Assembly (NCBI GenBank): GCA_032127875.1 | Contig: JAQBHI010000019.1 | Span: 1-38,832, forward strand | Length of the DNA: 38,832 nt | Source: CADEEV01 sp032127875 | GTDB taxonomy: Bacteria > Acidobacteriota > Vicinamibacteria > Fen-336 | Direction of reading: 5' to 3' | Shown here: piece after piece, positions 32,818-38,832 of the stretch | Position numbering within the stretch: position 1 is the first letter of the stretch | Layout of the letters: every line of letters starts with the position of its first letter | The notes under the pieces: model-generated | Database searches by the model: none | What the model was told of the DNA's origin: nothing | What the model saw: the letters and a program-made list of their open reading frames with translations, nothing else | Translations under genes and position numbers: made by a program

Positions 32818-32894
32818 GGTTCGAGCACCTTACTAATCTGGGACGCGAGCATTCTACCGAAAAGGCCGGGGGGCGAAATCCAGCCTGCGCTTCC

Positions 32895-32904
32895 ACTACG
32901 TAGT
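32895..32904. promoter_or_regulatory. Perfect 10-bp palindrome in a divergent promoter region
   Basis: ACTACGTAGT is a perfect palindrome between the beta-barrel gene and the ECF sigma gene, 29 bases before the sigma ATG. It could be an operator. A TAGAAT (minus strand, 32851-32856) lies on the barrel side. Confidence 0.25.
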
Positions 32905-32933
32905 CATGCCGAAGGGTGGATTCCAGAGCTAAG

Positions 32934-33491
32934 ATGTCGGGGCCTGCTCCGCAAGCTCGAAAAATGACGCTGCCCGCCGCCGAGAGCCTGATCCGCCGTC
33001 TCGCCTCCGGAGAGCAGGGGGCGCTCGCCGAGTTCTACGACCTGTACAGCGGCCTCGTGCACGCCTTGGCCCTGCGTATCCTGCGCCACGGCGCGGACGC
33101 CGAGGACGTGGTCCAGGAAGTTTTCCTCCAGGCATGGCGACAGGCCGCGCGCTTTGACGCGGCGCGTGGCAGCGTCGAGGCCTGGCTGTGCACGATCGCC
33201 CGGTCGCGAGCGCTGGACCGGCTTCGGCGCCGGGTCTCGCGTCGTGAGGATCCAGGCGCTGCGGCTCCAGCGCCCAGCGCGATCCCCCGCAACGAGGAAG
33301 CGCTGGCGGTTCGCAAGGCGATCGGGGGCCTCTCCGAGGACCAGCGCCAGGCCCTCGAGCTCGCCTACTACGAAGGCCTGACACAATCCGAGATCGCCGC
33401 GCGCCTGGGCGAGCCGCTGGGCACGGTGAAGACGCGCATCAGGACCGCGATGATCCGGCTGCGCGAAGTTCTCGGACCGCTGCCATCATGA
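32934..33491 (+). CDS. ECF RNA polymerase sigma factor (SigK/RpoE type)
   Basis: The protein has 185 residues from ATG 32934; ATG 32964 is the alternative, and the first 15 or so residues are not conserved. Region 2 is EFYDLYSGLVHALALRILRH with the -10-binding segment DAEDVVQEVFLQAWRQA. Region 4 is LSEDQRQALELAYYEGLTQS followed by AARLGEPLGTVKTRI, the -35-binding helix-turn-helix. Region 3 is absent, as in ECF factors. It directs a stress regulon. The stop overlaps the anti-sigma ATG (ATGA), so the pair is coupled. It may control the divergent barrel/ferritin-like operon. Confidence 0.95.
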   Translation: MSGPAPQARKMTLPAAESLIRRLASGEQGALAEFYDLYSGLVHALALRILRHGADAEDVVQEVFLQAWRQAARFDAARGSVEAWLCTIARSRALDRLRRRVSRREDPGAAAPAPSAIPRNEEALAVRKAIGGLSEDQRQALELAYYEGLTQSEIAARLGEPLGTVKTRIRTAMIRLREVLGPLPS

Positions 33492-34270
33492 GCGAAGACC
33501 GCTTCCTCGAACTGGCGCCCCTCGCAGCCCTGGGCATTCTCGACGGCGACGATCGTTCCGGCTTCGAGGCGCACATCGGCGGCTGCGTGGTATGCCGCGC
33601 CGAGCTGGCGGTGCACCAAGCCGTCGTCGCGCTGATCCCGCTCGCGCTCGTACCCGTAGCGCCGGGCCAGCGCCTGCGTGAACGGATCGTGGCCGGAGAG
33701 AACGCGCACGCCGGCACGACGCGCCACTGGCCGGCGCTGCTGGCGACTGCGGCCAGCCTGGCACTGGCCGTGGGCCTGCTGTTGCTGCGCGGGCAGCGCG
33801 ATGCGGCACGCGCCGATGCCGATCGGGCACACGCGCGCGCGGAGGCTGCCCAGGCCGAAGCCCGCGAAAGTGCCGCGGCCCTCGTCGCCGCGCAGCGCGA
33901 CCTGGGCGAGGCCGTGGGCTTCCGGGCCCTGCTGCAGCGCCGTCAGTCACGGATCACGGGCCTCGCGGGCCTGCCGGCCGCTCCCAAAGCCATGGCCCGT
34001 GTGATCTGGGATCCGACCACGCGCGAGGCCGTTCTCGTGGCTACTGGTCTCGACCCCGTACCCGCGGGCAAGGCCTATGAGGCGTGGGTCATCGCGAGCG
34101 GCGCGCCGGTCGCGGCCGGCGTGTTCCGGCCCGACGCGGACGGACGCGCGGTGCTGCGGCTGTTGGCCGTGGACGAGACGTCACGGGCGACGACCTTCGC
34201 CGTCACGCTCGAACCCGAGGCCGGGGTTCCGGCGCCTACGGGACCCATGGTCCTCGCCGGCGCGGTATAG
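33488..34270 (+). CDS. RskA-type membrane anti-sigma factor
   Basis: The protein has 260 residues. The cytosolic N-terminus holds the zinc-finger H-x3-C-x2-C (His29, Cys33, Cys36), the sigma-binding module. One membrane segment spans about residues 81-100 (WPALLATAASLALAVGLLLL). A coiled-coil-like stretch (residues 103-150) and a C-terminal anti-sigma-K domain follow (LDPVPAGKAYEAWVIASG). The protein sequesters the sigma factor at the inner membrane until a periplasmic signal releases it. Ten bases separate its stop from ubiX. Confidence 0.93.
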   Translation: MSEDRFLELAPLAALGILDGDDRSGFEAHIGGCVVCRAELAVHQAVVALIPLALVPVAPGQRLRERIVAGENAHAGTTRHWPALLATAASLALAVGLLLLRGQRDAARADADRAHARAEAAQAEARESAAALVAAQRDLGEAVGFRALLQRRQSRITGLAGLPAAPKAMARVIWDPTTREAVLVATGLDPVPAGKAYEAWVIASGAPVAAGVFRPDADGRAVLRLLAVDETSRATTFAVTLEPEAGVPAPTGPMVLAGAV

Positions 34271-34280
34271 ACTCAGCTTC

Positions 34281-34856
34281 GTGAGACGCATCGTCGTCGG
34301 CATCACGGGTTCGACCGGCTCGATCTACGGGATTCGCCTGCTGGAAATGCTGCGCGAAGCCGAGGACGTCGAGACGCATCTGGTGCTGAGCGCCCCCGGC
34401 AAGCGCACACTGGCCCTGGAGACGAGCCACTCGGCGAAGGAGGTGGAGGCGCTGGCCGACGTCGTGTACGACAACCGCGACATCGGCGCCGCCATCGCCA
34501 GCGGCTCGTTCTCGACGGCGGGCATGGTCGTGGCGCCGTGCAGCGTCAAGACACTCTCGGCGCTCGCCAACTGCTACGCCGATACGCTCATCTCTCGCGC
34601 TGGAGACGTAACGCTCAAGGAAGGCCGTCCGCTGATCGCGGTCTTTCGGGAGACGCCGCTGCATGTCGGACACCTGCGCCAGATGTTGGCGCTGGCCGAG
34701 ATGGGCGGCGTGATACTGCCCCCGATGCCGGCCTTCTATCACCGACCGCAGACGATCGACGATATCGTGAACCACAGCGTGGCTCGGATCCTCGACCGGT
34801 TGTGCGTCGCCCACGCCCTGGTGCCGGAGTGGACCGGGACCGGGCACGCGGAGTAA
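34281..34856 (+). CDS. ubiX: Flavin prenyltransferase UbiX
   Basis: The protein has 191 residues from GTG 34281. It transfers a dimethylallyl group to FMN to make prenylated FMN for UbiD-type decarboxylases. The FMN-binding start VGITGSTGSIYG, the SFSTAGMVVAPCS loop, SRAGDVTLKEGRPL and HLRQMLALAEMGGVILPPMP are all the family hallmarks. No ubiD lies nearby. A TATAGACT sequence (34266-34273) seven bases before the GTG, overlapping the anti-sigma stop, could be a -10 region with leaderless start. Confidence 0.96.
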   Translation: MRRIVVGITGSTGSIYGIRLLEMLREAEDVETHLVLSAPGKRTLALETSHSAKEVEALADVVYDNRDIGAAIASGSFSTAGMVVAPCSVKTLSALANCYADTLISRAGDVTLKEGRPLIAVFRETPLHVGHLRQMLALAEMGGVILPPMPAFYHRPQTIDDIVNHSVARILDRLCVAHALVPEWTGTGHAE

Positions 34857-34860
34857 CCGC

Positions 34861-35511
34861 TTGGACATCCTGAGCCTCGGGACCGGCTTCCTGCTCGGGC
34901 TGCGGCACTCGTTCGAACCCGATCACGTGGCGGCGGTGGCCCAGTTCGCTTCGGCCGAGCCTCGGCCCTCACGGGGCCTGCTGTTCGGCCTGCGCTGGGG
35001 AGCCGGGCACGGCCTTGCAATGCTGTTGCTGGGGGCGGCTCTCGTGCCGGCGGGGCTCACGCTCGGCGCGGGCTATGAGCGCGGCGCCGAGATCGCCGTG
35101 GGCATCTTGCTCATCGGCCTCGCGGGGTGGCGCCTTTTCACGCTGCTGACCCTGCAACACGTGCATGAGCATCGGCACGCCGACGGCGTCGCGCATGCGC
35201 ACCCGCACCGTCACGGCGGCGGCCACGTTCACACGCACGCGCCGACGCTCACGGGCTTCGTGCACGGCTCGGCAGGCGCCCTGGGTGTCCTCGCACTGCT
35301 GCCGCTTTCTTCCGGCAACTGGCTGGGACGGAGCTTGCTGGTGGTGGCGTTCGGCGCCGGGAGCCTGCTCTCGATGGGCCTGTTCGGCGCCTTCGCCGGA
35401 AGGCTGTTCGGGTCCTTCTCGTCGGCCGGCCACTGGCTGCGTGTGGCGGCCGGCGCCACGGCCGTCGCTGGCCTGGCCCTGGGCGTGTTCTGGATCGCGC
35501 GGAACATCTAG
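34861..35511 (+). CDS. UreH/NiCoT-like metal transporter
   Basis: The protein has 216 residues from TTG 34861, four bases after ubiX. About six membrane segments are seen. The nickel/cobalt transporter signature H-x4-D-H is in GLRHSFEPDHVAA (residues 13-25). A cytosolic or periplasmic loop (residues 98-126) is histidine-rich (HVHEHRHADGVAHAHPHRHG), likely to bind Ni, Co or another divalent metal. UreH and HupE/UreJ-type proteins look like this. No urease or hydrogenase gene is in the window, so the metal and client are unknown. Cobalt for the B12 enzyme at 683 is one possibility (inference). Confidence 0.85.
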   Translation: MDILSLGTGFLLGLRHSFEPDHVAAVAQFASAEPRPSRGLLFGLRWGAGHGLAMLLLGAALVPAGLTLGAGYERGAEIAVGILLIGLAGWRLFTLLTLQHVHEHRHADGVAHAHPHRHGGGHVHTHAPTLTGFVHGSAGALGVLALLPLSSGNWLGRSLLVVAFGAGSLLSMGLFGAFAGRLFGSFSSAGHWLRVAAGATAVAGLALGVFWIARNI

Positions 35512-35542
35512 GGCTCGGCGCGCGTGCTCGGTGGGCGCATAT

Positions 35543-36025
35543 CTAGAGTGCGACCCGGCCTGCGCGATCGAGTCGCAGGTCGTAGCAGCCTGCCCGCGTG
35601 TCGCGGACGTGGACGTAGGCCACGCCCGGATCTTCGAAGAGCCGCTCCACGGTTGCGTCGAGGCGTTCGTTCTCGACGTACTCCTGCGCTCGCAGCCGCC
35701 GCCCGCGCGCGTAGCCATTCAGAGTCAGCGGGTGGGCGCGCAAATCCGCGGGGAATCCCGCCCCCTCCGGGTATCGCTCGCAAGGCTCCGCGTGGATGAA
35801 GACCGGACCTGGCAACGGCAACCCCTCCAAGCCCTCGAACGGGTCATGGGTGAAGAGGATGCGTCGCTCCGCGCCGATCACGAAGCTGCGCAGGCAGTGG
35901 CGGCAGGGGCCGTGGCCGGTCGCCACGTCGGTATGGGCCGGGTGGCCGTAGCGCGGCGCCTGCAGCGTGGCGCGAACCGCCTCAGCGATCGAAGTCGGGA
36001 TGGCGACGACGCGATACTCATTCAT
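35543..36025 (-). CDS. DUF1203 family protein
   Basis: The protein has 160 residues from ATG 36025. It contains the DUF1203 segments GPCRHCLRSF, FTHDPFEGL, GPVFIHAEPC, and the C-terminal VAYVHVRDTRAGCYDLRLDR. Two conserved cysteines (C-x2-C) and histidines suggest metal binding, but no biochemical function is known to me. It is convergent with the UreH-like gene, 31 bases apart, and divergent from the DUF4440 gene over 120 bp. Confidence 0.85.
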   Translation of the reverse strand: MNEYRVVAIPTSIAEAVRATLQAPRYGHPAHTDVATGHGPCRHCLRSFVIGAERRILFTHDPFEGLEGLPLPGPVFIHAEPCERYPEGAGFPADLRAHPLTLNGYARGRRLRAQEYVENERLDATVERLFEDPGVAYVHVRDTRAGCYDLRLDRAGRVAL

Positions 36026-36134
36026 GCTTTCCTTCCCCGCAGGCCAAACGGGCCAGCCAGCTCCAGTTGCTGGAATATGGTGCCGCGGTCCGCTGTCGTG
36101 CTTCCCGAAACTTGCTGTCAAACTGAAGGAACGC

Positions 36135-36140
36135 GGAGGT
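36135..36140 (+). promoter_or_regulatory. Strong ribosome binding site of the DUF4440 gene
   Basis: GGAGGT followed by GAGAG precedes the ATG at 36146 by five bases. It is the best Shine-Dalgarno match in the window. Confidence 0.6.
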
Positions 36141-36145
36141 GAGAG

Positions 36146-36607
36146 ATGTGGACGATTACCCCGAAGGTTTTTCGTATTGCCGCGGGTCTGATGCTGGCGA
36201 CGCTGAGCTCACCGGCACGGGCCGAGAATCTGCGCCTGGCCATCGAGGCCGCCAACAAGCAGTTCGTCACGGCGGCCAGCAAGGGCGACGGAGCCAGCCT
36301 GGCCCTGCTGTACACGCCGGATGGCCAATTGCTGCCCGTCGCTAGCGACGTCGTCAGCGGCACGAAACAGATCCAGAAGTTCTGGCAGGGCGTGCTCGAT
36401 TCCGGGATCCGCGGCGTGACCCTCAGGACCCTCGAGGCCGAGGGTCATGGCACGACCGCGCACGAGGTCGGAGAGTACGAACTGCGGGAGCTGGGAGGCA
36501 AGCTGCTCGACAGGGGCAAATACGTGGTGATCTGGAAGCGCGACGGGGGCCAGTGGAAGCTGCACCGCGACATCTGGACGACGAGCCTGCCGCCTGCCAA
36601 ACCATGA
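36146..36607 (+). CDS. Secreted DUF4440/SnoaL-like protein
   Basis: The protein has 153 residues. A signal peptide ends at SSPARA (residue 26). The mature part is an NTF2-like fold of the SgcJ/DUF4440 type (AIEAANKQFVTAASKGDGAS; LALLYTPDGQLLP; FWQGVLDSGIRGVTL; KYVVIWKRDGGQWKLHRDIW). It would act in the periplasm. These domains bind small ligands or serve as enzymes; the role here is unknown. The unknown gene at 36609 follows after one base, so they may be an operon. Confidence 0.85.
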   Translation: MWTITPKVFRIAAGLMLATLSSPARAENLRLAIEAANKQFVTAASKGDGASLALLYTPDGQLLPVASDVVSGTKQIQKFWQGVLDSGIRGVTLRTLEAEGHGTTAHEVGEYELRELGGKLLDRGKYVVIWKRDGGQWKLHRDIWTTSLPPAKP

Positions 36608-36608
36608 G

Positions 36609-36923
36609 ATGGGACGCTTGAAGGCCGTTGTGCACAAGCTCAGCGTGGACGGCGCCGCCTACTCCTGGGAGTACCGGCACCAGTGGTTCGTCCAGCGCGA
36701 AAAGAGCCTGCGGAGCATCTCGGTGTCGGTGACTCTCGATCCGGGGCGCCACCGCGAGCTGATCCTGGAGCTGAGCTTCACGGTACCGGGTCTCGAGCGG
36801 AATCCTCCCGATGCCAGGCTCGCGGCGGTCGTGCGGGAGGGCATTCGCGGCGCGCGCGAGGCCGGCTGGGACCCCGAGTCTCGGGGAAGGGCCTTCCGCT
36901 ACGAGCTCGACGGCACGGACTGA
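36609..36923 (+). CDS. Unknown protein (104 aa)
   Basis: It has no signal peptide or membrane segment. The sequence is balanced, with beta-strand stretches (SISVSVTLDPGRHRELILEL) and a C-terminal helix (LAAVVREGIRGAREAGWDPE). It resembles short uncharacterised immunity-like or DUF proteins, but I do not recognise a family. The ATG is one base after the DUF4440 stop. The hemolysin III gene follows four bases after its TGA. Confidence 0.65.
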   Translation: MGRLKAVVHKLSVDGAAYSWEYRHQWFVQREKSLRSISVSVTLDPGRHRELILELSFTVPGLERNPPDARLAAVVREGIRGAREAGWDPESRGRAFRYELDGTD

Positions 36924-36927
36924 GTCG

Positions 36928-37569
36928 ATGGCCGACGGCGAGCGTTCACAGTCCGTCGGGGAGGAGATCGCCAATGCCGTCAGCCATGGCGTGGGGTTCC
37001 TGGCTGCGCTCGCGGGGACGCCGATCCTGATCTCGAAGGCAGCTCGCTCGCAGGGTGCGGTCGCGCTGCCGGGGGCTTGCGTCTTCGCGGCGACCCTGCT
37101 GCTTTTGTACCTGGCTTCGACGCTGTATCACGCGCTGCCGCCCAGCCGCGCCAAGCGCGTGTTTCGGGTGATCGAACACAGCGCGATCTTCCTGTTGATC
37201 GCGGGCACCTACACGCCCTTCACGCTGGGCGTTCTTCGAGGCGCCTGGGGAGGGACGCTGCTCGGGCTGGTTTGGGGGCTCGCGATACTGGGGATTCTGC
37301 TCAAGATCGTGGGCGGGGTGCGCTACCCGATTCTGTCCACCTGCGTCTACGTCGCGATGGGTTGGCTCGTCGTCTTCGCAATCCGGCCGCTATCGCTCCG
37401 GCTGCCGACGGCCGGTCTAGTCTGGATCGTGCTGGGAGGCCTGGCCTACACGGCAGGCGTGCCGTTCTTTGCGACGAGCCGGCTGCGTTTCGGGCACTTT
37501 GTCTGGCACCTGTTCGTGCTCGCGGGCAGCTTCTGCCACTTCTTCGCGGTGCTCTGGTACGCGAGCTAG
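36928..37569 (+). CDS. Hemolysin III/PAQR family membrane protein
   Basis: The protein has 213 residues with about seven membrane segments. Family hallmarks are SHGVGFLAAL, ASTLYHALPPS, EHSAIFLLIAGTYTPF and the last helix FVWHLFVLAGSFCHFFAV. Three histidines in ASTLYH and the two C-terminal HxxxH-like sites fit the zinc centre of PAQR relatives. I used ATG 36928, four bases after the preceding stop. It is convergent with the MoaD-like gene (two bases between stops). Its function in bacteria is uncertain despite the name. Confidence 0.9.
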   Translation: MADGERSQSVGEEIANAVSHGVGFLAALAGTPILISKAARSQGAVALPGACVFAATLLLLYLASTLYHALPPSRAKRVFRVIEHSAIFLLIAGTYTPFTLGVLRGAWGGTLLGLVWGLAILGILLKIVGGVRYPILSTCVYVAMGWLVVFAIRPLSLRLPTAGLVWIVLGGLAYTAGVPFFATSRLRFGHFVWHLFVLAGSFCHFFAVLWYAS

Positions 37570-37571
37570 CC

Positions 37572-37847
37572 TCAGCCTCCGGCGATGGCAGGCACGATAG
37601 CGACGGTGTCACCCGACACCAGCTTCGTGTCGCGATCCTGGAGGAAGCGAATGTCTTCCTCGTTGACGAAGATTCGCACGAAACGGCGGACTTCACCGTT
37701 CGGTTCCAGCAGCCTCTCCGTCAGGCCCGCATGACGCTCCCCCAGCGTCGCGAGCAGGCCCGCGATCGTCGCGGCTTCGACGCTGAGTTGGGCGGCCCCG
37801 CCGGCGAGCGCTCGCAGTTGGCTGGGGAGCTGGACTTGGATCGGCAT
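37572..37847 (-). CDS. MoaD/ThiS-like ubiquitin-fold sulfur carrier
   Basis: The protein has 91 residues and ends in Ala-Gly-Gly, the adenylated diglycine tail that carries sulfur as thiocarboxylate. The ubiquitin-like beta-grasp pattern is QVQLPSQLRALAGGAAQLSV, FVRIFVNEEDIRFLQDRDTK and SGDTVAIVPAIAGG. The VNEEDIRFL and GDTVAIVPAIAGG segments resemble CysO and MoaD. Its role may be cysteine, molybdopterin or thiamine biosynthesis. The activating enzyme lies 18 bases upstream in the same operon. Confidence 0.9.
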   Translation of the reverse strand: MPIQVQLPSQLRALAGGAAQLSVEAATIAGLLATLGERHAGLTERLLEPNGEVRRFVRIFVNEEDIRFLQDRDTKLVSGDTVAIVPAIAGG

Positions 37848-37865
37848 GGCATCTCCTTCCCGAAA

Positions 37866-38832
37866 TCAGGCGCCGAGCAGCGTCGGCCGTGGTTCGAAGT
37901 GGCAGGACCATTCCAGGTCGCTCACCTCGCGGATCGTGGGTGAGTCGCCACACACCGCGCAGGCGGGATCGCGACGCAGCCGGAATTCCCGGTAGCTGGC
38001 TTCGAGCGCATCGTAGGTGAGCAGCCGGCCCACCAGCGAGCGGCCGACACCCAGCAGCAGTTTCAGGGTTTCGGTCGCCTGGATCAGCCCGATCGTTCCC
38101 GGCAGGACCCCCAGCACACCGGCTTCGTCGCAGGACGGCGCCAATCCCGACGGGGTGGGCTCCGGGAACAGGCAGCGGTAGCAGGGGCCGGCGCCCGGCT
38201 TGAACACGGAGGCCTGCCCCTCGAAACGGAAGATGCTGCCGTAAACGAGCGTCTTGCCCATCAGGACCGCCGCGTCGTTCACCAGGTATTTGGTCGCGAA
38301 GTTGTCGCAGCCATCCACGATCACGTCGTAGGGCTCCATCACGCCGAGCACGTTGCTCGCGTCGAGGCGCAGGTTGTGCTCCACGACCTTGACGTCGGGG
38401 TTGAGGGCGCGGATCGTGGCGGCCGCGGAGACGGTCTTCGGCGTGCCCACGCCCGCGTCGGTGTGCAGCACCTGGCGCTGCAGGTTCGAGACGTCCACCA
38501 CGTCGGAATCCACGATGCCGAGAGTGCCGACTCCCGCGGCGGCCAGATACAGAGCGGCCGGCGAGCCCAGGCCGCCTGCCCCGATCACGAGCACCTTCGC
38601 GTCGAGCAGCTTGTACTGGCCCGCCTCGCCGACTTCGGGCACCAGCACGTGCCGGCTGTAGCGGCGCTTCTGCTCGGTGTTGAGGGTGCGGGGCAACACG
38701 ATGGGCTCCCCCGCTTCCTTCCATTTGCCGAAGCCGCCGGCCAGCGACACCACGTCGCGGTAGCCGAGCTCGGCGAGGGTGCGTGCGGCGAACGCGCTGC
38801 GCGTCCCGCCCGCGCAATAGGCGACGATCTCC
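37866..38832 (-). CDS. moeB: Rhodanese-ThiF/MoeB fusion, 5' end outside window
   Basis: The frame is open to the window edge, so its N-terminus is missing. The visible 5' part is a rhodanese active-site region (AYCAGGTRSAFAARTLAELG, Cys in C-x-x-G-x-R-S). From about nt 38700 downward comes a ThiF/MoeB adenylyltransferase: ATP-binding VIGAGGLGSPAALYLAAAGV, metal-site cysteines in PCYRCLFPE and CAVCGD, and DGCDNFATKYLVND. It would adenylate the diglycine tail of the small carrier and pass sulfur. The rhodanese is N-terminal, whereas many MoeZ-type fusions place it at the C-terminus. Confidence 0.9.
   Translation of the reverse strand, partial: EIVAYCAGGTRSAFAARTLAELGYRDVVSLAGGFGKWKEAGEPIVLPRTLNTEQKRRYSRHVLVPEVGEAGQYKLLDAKVLVIGAGGLGSPAALYLAAAGVGTLGIVDSDVVDVSNLQRQVLHTDAGVGTPKTVSAAATIRALNPDVKVVEHNLRLDASNVLGVMEPYDVIVDGCDNFATKYLVNDAAVLMGKTLVYGSIFRFEGQASVFKPGAGPCYRCLFPEPTPSGLAPSCDEAGVLGVLPGTIGLIQATETLKLLLGVGRSLVGRLLTYDALEASYREFRLRRDPACAVCGDSPTIREVSDLEWSCHFEPRPTLLGA

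Noticed and set aside
1..38832. tRNA, rRNA, CRISPR arrays, riboswitches and insertion sequences
   Set aside because: I looked for T-loop patterns, repeat-spacer arrays, long conserved leaders and transposase motifs on both strands and saw none.

Overview
This is a G+C-rich (roughly two thirds) stretch of bacterial chromosome, densely packed with about 43 protein genes. There are no rRNA or tRNA genes, CRISPR arrays or recognisable insertion sequences. Lipoprotein signals, a periplasmic DsbA-like protein, an outer-membrane beta-barrel candidate and an ECF sigma/anti-sigma pair point to a didermic (Gram-negative) organism. The gene set (class I FbaB-type aldolase, biosynthetic SpeA, Kbl, PntAA) does not fix the phylum. 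Genome style suggests an environmental lineage such as Acidobacteriota, Myxococcota or a related uncultured group, which is inference only. Starts are often GTG or TTG, and neighbouring genes commonly overlap as ATGA or GTGA.

Layout. 1-1470: 3' part of a YgfZ/GcvT-like folate protein, a PduO-type cobalamin adenosyltransferase and a small unknown protein, all overlapping. 1471-3070: accessory patch with gene debris, a degenerate second copy of the small gene's 3' end, a PIN/ribbon-helix-helix toxin-antitoxin pair and an AT-richer stretch with little coding. 3067-5821: an unknown membrane protein divergent from a HAD phosphatase and an SDR oxidoreductase, then a 77-residue protein overlapping a nucleotidyltransferase, which may be a second toxin-antitoxin-like pair. 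5889-8850: a DsbA-type thioredoxin-fold lipoprotein and arginine decarboxylase.

8910-17491 is one tightly coupled sugar operon: two GH130-like glycoside phosphorylases flank a GH5-like glycosidase. They are followed by an 872-residue lipoprotein that fuses an alpha/alpha-barrel-like domain to an ABC solute-binding protein, then two permeases and a MalK-type ATPase. The binding protein would capture a (probably mannose-containing) oligosaccharide, the ABC importer would bring it in, and the cytoplasmic enzymes would cleave it.

17488-23374: thioesterase, TPR protein and NUDIX hydrolase on the minus strand; then orphan PntAA, ThiI (apparently with a CTG start), a SirB1-like protein and FbaB aldolase on plus. 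23385-27472: a MinD/ParA-like ATPase coupled to a 946-residue FHA-linker-TM-TIG protein, the best candidate here for an undescribed two-component cell-envelope system. 27629-30838: small membrane protein, APC transporter, Kbl and a ChrR-type cupin. 30988-34270: two Tat-type ferritin-like proteins and a beta-barrel protein on minus, divergent from an ECF sigma/RskA-type anti-sigma pair. 34281-38832: UbiX, a UreH/NiCoT-like metal transporter, DUF1203, a secreted DUF4440 protein, an unknown protein, hemolysin III, a MoaD/ThiS-like sulfur carrier and a rhodanese-ThiF fusion running off the window end.
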